NCBI RefSeq assembly: GCF_000452705.1
Contig: NZ_CP007014.1
Coordinates: 1,984,001-2,048,000, forward strand
Direction: 5' to 3'
Length of the DNA: 64,000 nt
Origin: Pseudomonas syringae CC1557
GTDB taxonomy: Bacteria; Pseudomonadota; Gammaproteobacteria; Pseudomonadales; Pseudomonadaceae
Positions 51,617-60,067 of this stretch are shown here, piece after piece. The notes under the pieces are model-generated. The model ran no database searches. It was not told the origin of the DNA and worked only from the letters and a program-made list of their open reading frames with translations. The translations under genes were made by a program, and so were the position numbers. Position 1 is the stretch's first letter; every line of letters starts with the position of its first letter.

Positions 51617-51648
51617 ACGAGGCCCGCTTCCCTGCGGGCCTCGTGCGT
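51617..51648 (+). terminator. Intrinsic terminator after doxX-like gene
   Basis: An 11-bp perfect stem, ACGAGGCCCGC (51617-51627) with GCGGGCCTCGT (51634-51644), followed by GCGTTTG. The T-run is weak but the stem is strong. Confidence 0.75.
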
Positions 51649-51689
51649 TTGCAGGCACCCGCCATGAATGACACTGCCACGCTTGGCAA

Positions 51690-51719
51690 TTGACAATGAA
51701 TGGGGCGTTTCTCTAGGAT
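51690..51719 (+). promoter_or_regulatory. Probable sigma70 promoter
   Basis: TTGACA (51690-51695) and TAGGAT (51714-51719) with 18 bases between. Predicted start about 51726, leaving a leader of about 130 bases before the gene at 51857. The leader contains a small hairpin, GACAAG with CTTGTC. Confidence 0.5.
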
Positions 51720-51856
51720 GCGTGCTCAAGCGCCGATTTAACAACTACTTGCGGGGCGCCTGACAAGGCTCAAGTCTTGTCGAAATACCGCTAAAACGTT
51801 GGTTCGGTGTTGCCTCTCACCGCTGCCCAGCGGAGCTTTCGAGGCAGAGAAAAACC

Positions 51857-52165
51857 ATGAACAACCTGCGCCCCCTTATTCGTCTTTCCCCGATCAGCAC
51901 GGTCTTGTCCCGCAAGAACCCGAAAATCCTCCTCAGTGGTGCCCATCAGCCTACGCTGCTGCGCTATCTGGACGGCTGGCCACGTCGGCGCGGCGGTTCT
52001 TGCGCATTCCTGATTCAGTTTGTCGATCCTCAGCAGTCACTGAGCCATTTTGCCAACGATCAGTTCGACCTTGCTGTCGTGCAATCGCCGCAAGCGGATG
52101 ATGTTGATCAGGTCATTCGCGACCTGACCCGCATTGCCCGCCAGGGGCTGATTACGCTGGGTTGA
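51857..52165 (+). CDS. Hypothetical protein, 102 residues
   Basis: I do not recognise the family with confidence. The sequence has no signal peptide; it shows a strand-like KILLSGAHQPTLLRYL, then QFDLAVVQSP and a helical DQVIRDLTRIARQGLITL. This order (nucleotide-loop-like start, FDLAVV strand, helix, strand) recalls a shortened Rossmann or methyltransferase fold, as in DUF6231 proteins of pseudomonads, but the motif for S-adenosylmethionine is absent. It has a GAGGCAGAG-like site and a plausible promoter with a long leader. Confidence 0.65.
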   Translation: MNNLRPLIRLSPISTVLSRKNPKILLSGAHQPTLLRYLDGWPRRRGGSCAFLIQFVDPQQSLSHFANDQFDLAVVQSPQADDVDQVIRDLTRIARQGLITLG

Positions 52166-52269
52166 TGCATGCGCGCGATCCAGTGGCAATAGAAGGCACA
52201 GTGCTGGCCCCCCGAGATTGATCCGGCAGGCAAAATCGCCGCCTTATCAAAGGATTAGGTGGTTATCGC

Positions 52270-52599
52270 ATGCGTTTGGTTTATTGTGCTCTGGCGTGCC
52301 TGACGCTTTCGGGGCTGGCTTTTTCCGTTCAGGCCAGAAATGCCACGGAAAATGAACGATACCTGTGCCGCTGGGGTTCGAGCATTGCAGGCGGTGCGCA
52401 GGCCTCCAAGCTGTCGGGTGTCACTCGTTATGGGGCGCGACAGAAGCTCCAGTCACGCAAGTTCGTCAAGCAGTGGATGCGCCCGATGGCCCTGCGCATC
52501 ACCGAGCAGACGTACGACAGCGAATCGCGCTTGAAACCGGATGCGGTCAGCAAGGTTTACTACGAAGGCTGCATCCAGCACGAGGTGACGCGTAGATAA
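52270..52599 (+). CDS. Small exported protein of unknown function
   Basis: A 109-residue protein with a signal peptide (cleavage likely after VQA, residue 22). The mature part has two cysteines (in YLCRWG and EGCIQH), which could pair, and is rich in Arg, Lys and Ser. Expected in the periplasm. No known family; it precedes greB by 47 bases but an operon is not certain. Confidence 0.7.
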   Translation: MRLVYCALACLTLSGLAFSVQARNATENERYLCRWGSSIAGGAQASKLSGVTRYGARQKLQSRKFVKQWMRPMALRITEQTYDSESRLKPDAVSKVYYEGCIQHEVTRR

Positions 52600-52646
52600 T
52601 CGTTGATCGCCCGTTGAATTGATTTTTGTGGGGCAGGAGAAACGTC

Positions 52647-53120
52647 TTGAGTACAAAGATCATCACCAGGGACGGGCACGAAGCCCTGAAGAAAGAACTC
52701 GACTATCTGTGGCGAGAGCACCGGCCTGATATCACCCAGAAAGTCGCCTGGGCGGCGTCGCTCGGGGATCGCAGCGAGAATGCCGATTACCAGTACAACA
52801 AGAAGCTGCTGCGCGAAATCGACCGGCGCGTGCGTTACCTGCGCAAGCGCCTTGAAGACATGCGCGTCGTGCAGTATTCGCCTGAGCAGGAAGGGCGGGT
52901 ATTTTTCGGTGCCTGGGTCGAGATCGAAAACGAGGCGGGTGATCTCAAGAAGTTTCGGGTTGTCGGTTACGACGAGATCTATGGCCGCAACGACTATATT
53001 TCCATCGACTCGCCCATGGCGCGCGCCTTGTTGAAAAAAGAGGTTGGCGATGAAGTGCTGGTCAATACGCCGGAAGGCGAGAAGCTCTGGTTCGTGAACT
53101 CGATTGTTTATGAGAAGTAA
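52647..53120 (+). CDS. greB: Transcript cleavage factor GreB
   Basis: Enters the secondary channel of stalled RNA polymerase and stimulates cleavage of back-tracked RNA. The 157-residue product has the N-terminal coiled coil with the acidic tip in LGDRSENADYQYNKK and the C-terminal FKBP-like domain with NDYISIDSPMARALL. Start is TTG at 52647 with a CAGGAG site; no ATG is near, and the alternative GTG would add an unconserved MWGRRNV. Confidence 0.94.
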   Translation: MSTKIITRDGHEALKKELDYLWREHRPDITQKVAWAASLGDRSENADYQYNKKLLREIDRRVRYLRKRLEDMRVVQYSPEQEGRVFFGAWVEIENEAGDLKKFRVVGYDEIYGRNDYISIDSPMARALLKKEVGDEVLVNTPEGEKLWFVNSIVYEK

Positions 53121-53220
53121 GGCAGGACGCAGAGCAGTCCGGAACTGCATTCCCACGTGTAGCACTCAGCGTTATACATAAGTCTCGATGAGCCCGAAAA
53201 ATAGGGCTGACACTCCGATA

Positions 53221-53469
53221 ATTCTCGTTCCCAAGCTCCGCGTGGTAATGCCTTTCGTGACGCTCTGCGTCACACGGCGGTTCTGCGACGTCAGGTGGAT
53301 TGGTGTTCGGCTCATGTCACCTTTGCGCCCTTACGGCGCCCTACTTCGAGGGACCAAAGTAGGCAAAGTCCCGGCTCCGTTTCCGGCCCGACTTCGTCGG
53401 GTTCCTTCGCCCTGACACTGATCCGGGGCTCAGCCGTCACTAACGTCGCACTCTGCGTCATCAGTGCCA
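53221..53469 (-). repeat. Long intergenic repeat, copy A (inverted to copy B)
   Basis: About 249 bp that is nearly identical, in reverse complement, to 58993-59223. Shared blocks include TGACGCAGAGCGTCACGAAA, the palindrome CCCGACGAAGTCGGG, and CTACTTTGGTCCCTC with AAAGTAGGGCGCCGTA. Differences are a 16-base insertion here (near 53430), a 2-base indel and a few substitutions. The strand that reads like copy B contains the short DUF1534-like frames (RGN..RDALRH). It fills the greB to ABC-permease gap; the rest of that gap to 53566 is unassigned. Confidence 0.85.
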
Positions 53470-53566
53470 TCGCGATAAAAAAGCACTTTTATGTGCAGTC
53501 GCCTACGGGCGAGGCATGGCGCAATGCACGAGAATCGGTTGGACTTGTGTATAACGATGAATGCGG

Positions 53567-53640
53567 AGCATTGGAACGAGAGTGGTGTCGTACTCTCGTT
53601 CCCCGTGTGACTGCCTTTCGCGACGCTTCGCGTCACATTC
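53567..53640. repeat. Further palindromic repeat unit
   Basis: GGAACGAGAG and CTCTCGTTCC form an inverted repeat, followed by GTGACTGCCTTTCGCGACGC and GCTTCGCGTCAC. The second part is a variant of the core of the long repeat, so this is another member of the same family, close to copy A. Confidence 0.6.
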
Positions 53641-53652
53641 CGACCAGTGACC

Positions 53653-56169
53653 TCAACCCTCGCGCAGTACGGTCAGCGGGCTGACGTTCAGCGCACGGCG
53701 GGTGCCGAATACACCGGCACCACCGACCAGCAGCGCACCGATCACGGGCAACAGCAGCAGCCAGGGGTGTGGCTGCCATTCCAGTGAAAAGGCGTAGCGG
53801 TACAGTACAAAGCTCACCAGCTCGCAACCCAGTGCCGCCAGCACGCCGCTGGCTGCGCCCAGCAGGCCGAATTCGATGCGTCGCGACTTGATCAGCAGTG
53901 CTCGCTCGGCGCCCAGCGCACGCAGCAGGGCGCCTTGCCGGATGCGTTCGTCCAGGGTGGCCTGCAATCCGGAAAACAGCACGGCAATGCCAGCCGCCAG
54001 CACGAACAGCAGCACGAATTGCACCGCCAGGGTGACCTGATCAAGGATGCTGCGTACCTGCGCCAGCAAGGCTTCCACACCCAGAATACTGATCGACGGA
54101 TAGGCCCTCGACAGTTCGACGATCTGCTTGTCCTGACCGGGCGGCAGATAGAAGCTGGTCAGGTAGGTGGTGGGCAGGTCGGCCAGGGTGCCAGGCTGGA
54201 AGATCATGAAAAAGTTGGGCTGGAACGTATCCCAGTTCACGGTCCTCAGGCTGGTAACCACGGCTTCGCGAGTCAGACCGCCGACAATGAAGCTCAGGCG
54301 GTCGCCCAATTTGATGTTCAGGCTCTCGGCCAGCTTGGCCTCGATTGAAACGCCGGGCGTTGCGTCACCCTGACCGGAGGCGGGCAGGTCTTTCCACCAA
54401 CGGCCAGCGGTCAATGCATTGCCTTCTGGCAAGTCGGCGGCCCAGGTCAGGCTGAGGTCACGGCGCGTGGCGTTTTCACCGCGCGAGTCTTTGGTGACAA
54501 AGTTGCTCACCGGTTCGCCGTTGATGCTGGTCAAACGTCCCGGCACCACCGGATAGAGGGGGGCGGAGTGAGTAGAGAGCTTGCTCAGGGTCTGGGCGAA
54601 ATTTTCCTTGTCGGCCGGCAGCACATTGAGCACGAAATAATTCGGTGCATCCTTGGGCAACTGGTTCTGCCAGGTGTCGAGCAATTCACCCCGCAGCAGC
54701 GCGATCAAGCCCATCGACAGCAGAATCAGGCCGAAGGCCAGTGACTGACCGGCAGCGGCCAGCGGGTAACGCAGCAGTTGCCCCAGGCCCAGCCGCCATG
54801 GCAGTGAGGCTCCGGCCAGCAAACGGCGCAGGCTGTTGAGCACCAGCAATAACAGGCTGCCCAATACCAGTGCCGCGACAATGCCGCCGCCCAGCAGGGC
54901 GAAGGTGAGGACCAGGTCCAGGCTCAGGCGCCACATGATCAGGCCCAGCGCCAGCAGGGCTGCGCCATACACCAGCCATGAACTGGCGGGAATCGGCAGC
55001 ATGTCGCGGCGCAGTACGCGCAACGGCGGAACACGACCCAGTGCGGCCAGTGGCGGCAGGGCAAAACCGGCCAGCGCCACCAGCCCGGTGCCCATGCCTG
55101 CCAGCGCAGGCAGCAGGCCGCCCGGCGGCACGGTGGCCGGAAGCAGATTTTGCAGCAGCGCGAACAGCCCGAGTTGTGCGAGCCAGCCCAGCAGCGCACC
55201 GCTGAGGCTGGCCAGCAGGCCGATGATTGCCAGTTGCAGGCTGAACAGCGCCATTGTCTCACCGCGCGACAGTCCCAGGCAGCGAAGCAGGGCGCTGGCA
55301 TCGAAGCGCCGGGCAGCAAATCGGGACGCCGAAAGCGCCACAGCCACGCCCGCCAGCAGCACGGCCACCAGACTGGCCATGTTCAGATAACGCTCGGCCT
55401 TGCCCAGGGCGCCGCCAATCTGCTGGCTGCCGTCACGCGCGTCCTTGATCTCCTGATGCGGTTCAAGGCCCGGCTCGATGGCCTTGCGATAGGCAGCCAG
55501 CGCTTCGGGCGGGCCGCTCCACATTTCCCGGTAGGTCACCCGGCTGCCAGGCTGAACCACGCCGGTGGCGGCCAGGTCTTGCAGATTGATCATTACCCGA
55601 GGCGTCAGGCTGTAGAAGTTGCCTGCCCGGTCCGGCTCATAGGTCAGTATGCGGGTCAGTTTCAAGGTTTTGGAGCCGACATCAATGTCGTCACCTACCT
55701 TGAGGTCGACGGCCGGAAGCAGCCGCGCCTCGGCCCAGGCTTCGCCGGGTTTCGGACCGCTGCCAGCCTGATCGGGCTGGTACAGGTCCGGTGCGCTTTT
55801 CAGTTCGCCGCGCAGCGGGTAGACGTCATCCACCGCCTTGATGCTCGACAGCTGGATACCGGCGTCGGTGGCAATCACGCTGGAGAAAACCACGATCTGC
55901 GCATGCTTGAGTTGTAGCTGCTTGCCTTCCTCGACTTGCTCGGCACGTGCCGGGCTGGAACCTTCGAGAATCAGATCGGCGCCAAGGAACTCGGTCGCCC
56001 GCAGCAGCATCGCGCCGTTCAGGCGCGCACCGAAGTAACCAATTGCAGTGCTGGCGGCCACGGCCACCAGCAAGGCGAAGAACAGAACCCGTAACTCACC
56101 GGCGCGAGCATCACGCAGCAATTGGCGGGTCGCAAGGCTCAGCAATCGAGTAAAAGGCAAGCGTGCCAT
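53653..56169 (-). CDS. FtsX-like ABC transporter permease (YbbP type)
   Basis: An 838-residue inner-membrane permease with two FtsX domains: an N-terminal membrane segment (about 25-45), a large periplasmic domain with GADLILEGSSPA, three segments around 255-400, further membrane segments, a second periplasmic domain and three closing segments with VLREG at the end. It partners the ATPase encoded just upstream (stop and start overlap by one base). The E. coli pair YbbA-YbbP lies beside tesA in the same way; such transporters are thought to export lipids or release lipoproteins, but the substrate is unknown. Confidence 0.9.
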   Translation of the reverse strand: MARLPFTRLLSLATRQLLRDARAGELRVLFFALLVAVAASTAIGYFGARLNGAMLLRATEFLGADLILEGSSPARAEQVEEGKQLQLKHAQIVVFSSVIATDAGIQLSSIKAVDDVYPLRGELKSAPDLYQPDQAGSGPKPGEAWAEARLLPAVDLKVGDDIDVGSKTLKLTRILTYEPDRAGNFYSLTPRVMINLQDLAATGVVQPGSRVTYREMWSGPPEALAAYRKAIEPGLEPHQEIKDARDGSQQIGGALGKAERYLNMASLVAVLLAGVAVALSASRFAARRFDASALLRCLGLSRGETMALFSLQLAIIGLLASLSGALLGWLAQLGLFALLQNLLPATVPPGGLLPALAGMGTGLVALAGFALPPLAALGRVPPLRVLRRDMLPIPASSWLVYGAALLALGLIMWRLSLDLVLTFALLGGGIVAALVLGSLLLLVLNSLRRLLAGASLPWRLGLGQLLRYPLAAAGQSLAFGLILLSMGLIALLRGELLDTWQNQLPKDAPNYFVLNVLPADKENFAQTLSKLSTHSAPLYPVVPGRLTSINGEPVSNFVTKDSRGENATRRDLSLTWAADLPEGNALTAGRWWKDLPASGQGDATPGVSIEAKLAESLNIKLGDRLSFIVGGLTREAVVTSLRTVNWDTFQPNFFMIFQPGTLADLPTTYLTSFYLPPGQDKQIVELSRAYPSISILGVEALLAQVRSILDQVTLAVQFVLLFVLAAGIAVLFSGLQATLDERIRQGALLRALGAERALLIKSRRIEFGLLGAASGVLAALGCELVSFVLYRYAFSLEWQPHPWLLLLPVIGALLVGGAGVFGTRRALNVSPLTVLREG

Positions 56170-56852
56170 CAAGGCTCCAGCGGGGCGACCAGACGGCCCC
56201 CTTCAAGACGGATCAACCGGCGACAGCGATGCGCCAGACGCTCATCGTGAGTCACCAGCACCAGCGTGGTATTGCGTTCCTTGTTCAGTTCGAACAGCAG
56301 ATCGCTGATGCGCTCTCCGGTATGGCTGTCCAGGTTGCCGGTGGGCTCGTCGGCAAACAGCACGTCCGGGTCGGCCGCAAAGGCGCGGGCAATCGCGACT
56401 CGCTGCTGTTCACCGCCGGACAATTGCCGTGGCGTGTGGGTCAGGCGTTGGCCTAGTCCGACACGCTCCAGCAGGTTGCGGGCTTTCTCGCGGGCGTCCT
56501 TGCGGCCTTCCAGCTCCATCGGCAGCATGACGTTCTCCAGCGCGTTAAGGCTGTCGAGCAGCTGGAACGACTGAAACACAAAGCCGACATGCTCGGCGCG
56601 CACTCTGGCGCGCTGGTCTTCGTCCAGCGCGCTGAGGTTGCGGCCTGACAGGATCACTGAGCCTGAACTGGGCAGGTCCAGACCGGCAAGCAGGCCGAGC
56701 AGCGTGGATTTGCCCGAACCCGAGGCACCGACGATGGCCAGTGTGTCGCCCTTGTTTAGTTCCAGGGAGAGTTCGTGCAGGATAGTCAGGTCACCTTCGG
56801 TGCTGGGGACCACTTTACTGAGGCTTTGGGCACTGAGAATACTTTCACTCAT
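56169..56852 (-). CDS. ABC transporter ATP-binding protein (YbbA type)
   Basis: A 227-residue ATPase of the LolD/YbbA group: Walker [15 protein letters not shown] (about 41-54), Q-loop FVFQSFQLL, signature [14 protein letters not shown], Walker [12 protein letters not shown] and H-loop VTHDERLA. It drives the neighbouring permease. Its start codon lies only ten bases from the divergent tesA start, as in E. coli. Confidence 0.93.
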   Translation of the reverse strand: MSESILSAQSLSKVVPSTEGDLTILHELSLELNKGDTLAIVGASGSGKSTLLGLLAGLDLPSSGSVILSGRNLSALDEDQRARVRAEHVGFVFQSFQLLDSLNALENVMLPMELEGRKDAREKARNLLERVGLGQRLTHTPRQLSGGEQQRVAIARAFAADPDVLFADEPTGNLDSHTGERISDLLFELNKERNTTLVLVTHDERLAHRCRRLIRLEGGRLVAPLEP

Positions 56853-56862
56853 GGAGAATCCG

Positions 56863-57468
56863 ATGCGTGCGTGGTTTTTAAGTGCTGGCCTGGGATTGTT
56901 GCTGCTGTCACAGGGCGCAATGGCGGGCACGGTGCTGATCGTTGGCGATAGTATCAGTGCGGCTTTCGGCCTGGATACCCGCGTGGGGTGGGTTAGTCTG
57001 CTGGAACAGCGCTTGGCGAAGGAGGGATACGACGACAAGGTGGTCAATGCCTCCATCAGTGGCGACACCAGCGCCGGGGGCCTGGCGCGTCTGCCTGCGC
57101 TGCTTGCAGAGCATAAGCCTGAGCTGGTTATTCTCGAACTGGGCGGCAACGACGGGTTGCGCGGCCAGCAGCCTGCTCAATTGCAACAAAACCTTTCATC
57201 GATGATCGAAAGCTCAAAGGCGGCCGGCGCGAAGGTGCTGCTGCTGGGGATGCAGATACCGCCCAACTACGGGCCGCGTTATACCAATGCGTTCAAGGAG
57301 GTCTACAGCCACCTTGCCGAAGAGAAAAAGGTCCCGTTCGTGCCGTTCTTTCTGGAAGGCGTCGGCGGGGTACCCGAGCTGATGCAGGCTGATGGCCTGC
57401 ATCCTGCGGCCGCCGCGCAGGGGAAGTTGCTGGAAAATGTCTGGCCGAGCCTGAAACCGCTGCTTTGA
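56863..57468 (+). CDS. tesA: Arylesterase / lysophospholipase TesA
   Basis: A periplasmic SGNH hydrolase of 201 residues: signal peptide (cleavage likely after AMA, residue 21), Ser30 in VGDSISAAFG, block III GGNDGLRG and the Asp177/His180 pair in DGLHPAA. In E. coli TesA has thioesterase, protease I and lysophospholipase L1 activity. The GGAG ribosome site sits inside the ten-base gap to the divergent ABC gene, so its promoter must lie within that gene. Confidence 0.93.
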   Translation: MRAWFLSAGLGLLLLSQGAMAGTVLIVGDSISAAFGLDTRVGWVSLLEQRLAKEGYDDKVVNASISGDTSAGGLARLPALLAEHKPELVILELGGNDGLRGQQPAQLQQNLSSMIESSKAAGAKVLLLGMQIPPNYGPRYTNAFKEVYSHLAEEKKVPFVPFFLEGVGGVPELMQADGLHPAAAAQGKLLENVWPSLKPLL

Positions 57469-57524
57469 GGCTTTCCAGTACGGGGGCTTTCGGCTAATGT
57501 GGCGCCCCCGATCTGGAGCCCCCC

Positions 57525-57806
57525 ATGCCGCGTCCCGCCTGGTCCCTGTATGCCTATCAAATGCTTGAGCCTCATGAACAGCTGGATCTGTTCGCCTGTC
57601 AGGAAGTGCGGGTGCATCTGATTGCGCGTCAGCTGGAACTGGGCGGCTCCATCGACCGGACGTTATGCGGCACGCTGTTACCGGCCCAGCCGCAAATGTC
57701 CGCAGTCGAGCTGCAGGCCATGCGCGACGAGCGTCTGTGTCCTCTGTGCAAGGCCATCATGGATGCGCAGCGCAGAGGGATGAACCCGATCTGGCCTGAA
57801 CTCTAG
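57525..57806 (+). CDS. Hypothetical protein with CPLC motif
   Basis: A 93-residue cytoplasmic protein. It carries one CxxC (CPLC, near residue 71) and two earlier cysteines (FACQEV, LCGTLL), which could bind zinc. Other visible blocks are LEPHEQLDLFACQEVRVHL and MSAVELQAMRDERLCPLC. I believe it is a conserved pseudomonad protein equivalent to PA2855, of unknown function. Confidence 0.75.
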   Translation: MPRPAWSLYAYQMLEPHEQLDLFACQEVRVHLIARQLELGGSIDRTLCGTLLPAQPQMSAVELQAMRDERLCPLCKAIMDAQRRGMNPIWPEL

Positions 57807-57909
57807 CTGTCATCACCGCTTACCGGCTCGCCGCGGATATCCGATCTCGCGAGTGCAGGTGTACACTCAGTGCTTATCTCTGTCGCCGTTACCCGAAGGA
57901 TCTTTCCGG

Positions 57910-58875
57910 ATGTTGTCGCGCATTCCAGCCGTTACCCGCTGTCTGTCACTTGCTGCTCTCTGCGCGGCGAGCTCTGTCCATGCACTGGAGTTTCCGTTGC
58001 CGCCACCCGGCGAGGATATCGTGGGTGAAGTTCAGGTGATCAAGGCCAGGTATGAAGACACCTTTGCCGATCTTGGCACTAAATATGATCTGGGCTATCT
58101 GGAAATGATTGCCGCCAACCCGGGTGTCGATCCCTGGTTGCCGGGCGCAGGCAAGGACATCGTGCTGCCGACCCGTTTCATCCTGCCGCCCGGTCCGCGC
58201 GAAGGCATCGTCATCAATCTGGCCGAGTACCGCATGTATTACTACCCCAAGGGGCAGAATGTGGTGCACACCTACCCGCTGGGTGTGGGTCGTGAAGGCT
58301 GGGGCTCGCCCATCGGTGTGACCAAGGTGACCGCCAAGACGCCAAACCCGACCTGGACGCCACCGGCTTCGATCAAGGCCGAACACGCCGCTGATGGCGA
58401 TCCGCTGCCCGACGTCGTGCCCGCCGGCCCGGACAACCCGCTGGGGCCTTTCAAATTCGGCCTTGGCCTGTCTGGCTACCTGATCCACGGCTCGAACAAG
58501 AAATTCGGCATTGGCATGCGCACTAGCCACGGCTGCTTCCGTATGTACAACGACAACGTGCTGGAACTGGCCGATATGGTCCCGGTTGGTACGACAGTGC
58601 GCATCATCAGCGAACCCTACAAATTCGGCCTCAGCGGCGGCAAGGTCTACCTTGAGGCCCACACGCCCGTCGATGATCTGGGTAACCCGTCCGTGGTCGA
58701 CAAACACACCGCTGTCATCAACGCCCTGCTCAAGCGTGACGATCTGGCCAACAACCTGCGCATGAACTGGGACCGTGTACGTGATGTGGTCGCTGCCGAA
58801 GACGGCATGCCGGTGGAGATTGCAGAACCCGGTGCTGCGCCTGCGAGTGCTGAAGAACCGGTGATTTTTCAGTAG
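57910..58875 (+). CDS. L,D-transpeptidase (YkuD family)
   Basis: A 321-residue exported enzyme. Signal peptide about 1-25, an N-terminal LysM-like part (TKYDLGYLEMIAANPGVDPW), then the YkuD domain with GYLIHGSNKKF and catalytic Cys in RTSHGCFRMYN. Makes 3-3 crosslinks or attaches lipoproteins to peptidoglycan. OprI is encoded next to it, so a role in anchoring this lipoprotein is attractive but inferred. Confidence 0.9.
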   Translation: MLSRIPAVTRCLSLAALCAASSVHALEFPLPPPGEDIVGEVQVIKARYEDTFADLGTKYDLGYLEMIAANPGVDPWLPGAGKDIVLPTRFILPPGPREGIVINLAEYRMYYYPKGQNVVHTYPLGVGREGWGSPIGVTKVTAKTPNPTWTPPASIKAEHAADGDPLPDVVPAGPDNPLGPFKFGLGLSGYLIHGSNKKFGIGMRTSHGCFRMYNDNVLELADMVPVGTTVRIISEPYKFGLSGGKVYLEAHTPVDDLGNPSVVDKHTAVINALLKRDDLANNLRMNWDRVRDVVAAEDGMPVEIAEPGAAPASAEEPVIFQ

Positions 58876-58992
58876 GGCGTCGCCAGCAGTCCAAAGTGGT
58901 CTTGCTTCAATGTCCTGCGTCACAAGTCTTCACTGCGGCACGACGTCATGCTGCGCTTGCGGGAGGCTGCCATACGTGCTTTTCGATCACGG

Positions 58993-59223
58993 TGGCACTG
59001 ACGACGCAGAGTGCGACCCCCGGATCAGTGTCAGGGCGAAGGAACCCGACGAAGTCGGGCCGGAAACGGAGCCGGGACTTTGCCTACTTTGGTCCCTCAA
59101 AGTAGGGCGCCGTAAAGGCGCAAAGGTGACATGAGCCGAACACCAATCCACCTGACGTCGCAGAACCGCCGTGTGACGCAGAGCGTCACGAAAGGTATTA
59201 CCACGGAGCGTGAGAACGAGAAT
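58993..59223 (+). repeat. Long intergenic repeat, copy B (inverted to copy A)
   Basis: About 231 bp, reverse complement of copy A at 53221-53469 with only a 16-base indel, a 2-base indel and a few changes. On the minus strand it encodes a run with LTLRGNTFRDALRH, which fits the short DUF1534 proteins known as multi-copy in P. syringae. It occupies most of the gap between the L,D-transpeptidase and the oprI terminator. Flanking short inverted repeat CACGCT/AGCGTG is at 59224-59237. Confidence 0.85.
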
Positions 59224-59291
59224 CACGCTGGAGCGTGCGAAACGAGAGGCGCTCGAGAGTCGGTCAGCATTCAATGCTGCAAAAAACACGC

Positions 59292-59324
59292 AAAAAAAAG
59301 CCGACCCGTTGCCGGATCGGCTTT
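59292..59324 (-). terminator. Intrinsic terminator of oprI
   Basis: On the minus strand AAAGCCGA pairs with TCGGCTTT (59297-59304, 59317-59324), followed by a long T-run (complement of 59292-59299), 20 bases after oprI. Confidence 0.9.
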
Positions 59325-59343
59325 CAATAACCCCGGAGGATTA

Positions 59344-59595
59344 TTACTTGCGGCTGGCTTTGTCCAACATGCGCAGAGCGCGCTCGTTGGCTTCGTCAGC
59401 AGTTTGCTGAGCTTTTTGAGCAGCAGCCAGAGCTTCGTCAGCCTTGCGATAGGCTTCGTCGGCACGTGCTTGCGAACGAGCTGCTGCGTCTTCGGTAGCT
59501 GTCAGACGAGCTTCGGTTTCTTTGGATACGCTGCTGCAACCGGTAGCCAGAACTGCGGCCAGAGCCAGAGCAGAGAATTTCAGAACGTTGTTCAT
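59344..59595 (-). CDS. oprI: Major outer membrane lipoprotein OprI
   Basis: Pseudomonad counterpart of Lpp: an 83-residue lipoprotein that trimerises as a long coiled coil and links the outer membrane to the wall. The signal peptide ends in the lipobox ATGC (Cys19), the mature part is a heptad helix rich in Ala ([20 protein letters not shown]) and the C-terminus is KASRK. The ATG at 59595 gives the standard [20 protein letters not shown] start; an in-frame ATG at 59610 would add five residues. Confidence 0.96.
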   Translation of the reverse strand: MNNVLKFSALALAAVLATGCSSVSKETEARLTATEDAAARSQARADEAYRKADEALAAAQKAQQTADEANERALRMLDKASRK

Positions 59596-59663
59596 CGTGT
59601 TCACCTTCAAGGAATTTTGTTCAAATTAGTCATCTCTCGAAAATGAGAAAACGACCGGCGTAC

Positions 59664-59691
59664 ATAGTACCCATTGTTTGTAGTAAGTAAA
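59664..59691 (-). promoter_or_regulatory. Probable oprI promoter
   Basis: On the minus strand TTTACT (59686-59691) and TACTAT (59664-59669) with 16 bases between. The start would be near 59657, giving a leader of about 60 bases. OprI is very abundant in pseudomonads, so a strong promoter is expected; other elements may exist. Confidence 0.5.
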
Positions 59692-60067
59692 CGGACCCAG
59701 CGCAAGAAGCTGCTAAAATTCCCGACTTTGAAAGTGTTCCGCGTTACTTCTCAAGCGTTCTGTACAAAAACTATCCACTTTTACTGGGCCCCTGTTCACT
59801 CCGGGCGTTCCGCCACCTCGCTCTAACGTGTCAAGTGACGTCACTGTGTTCGACTTTTGGTCGGCAGGCGGACATTTTCATGCGTTTTTATCTTCACTGT
59901 GCTTGAGCATCTTCAGCAATGGTGCCTACTATCCAAGCGTGCTGTTTGTCGAGATCGGCAATGCTCTTTCCGGTGTGATAAACAGGTACTGGGTGGCGTA
60001 GATGTTCCTTCGCCGGAAAAAGATCGGTAAGGTAGGGGTCAAATTCCAAGACCCGCTAGGAGTAGCA
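59692..60067. other. Gap of 376 bp, no gene seen
   Basis: Apart from short palindromes (AGTGACGTCACT at 59832-59843 and GGGCCCCTG near 59788), I see no gene, terminator or RNA fold I can support. The gene at 60068 could start further upstream (ATG 60002), but the extra residues look unconserved. Confidence 0.4.

Noticed and set aside
53295..53684. 129-codon frame downstream of greB
   Set aside because: It runs through the long repeat and into the 3' end of the ABC permease; best explained as translated repeat.
59821..59850. AGTGACGTCACT palindrome as an operator
   Set aside because: No gene start nearby on either strand and no known regulator for it.
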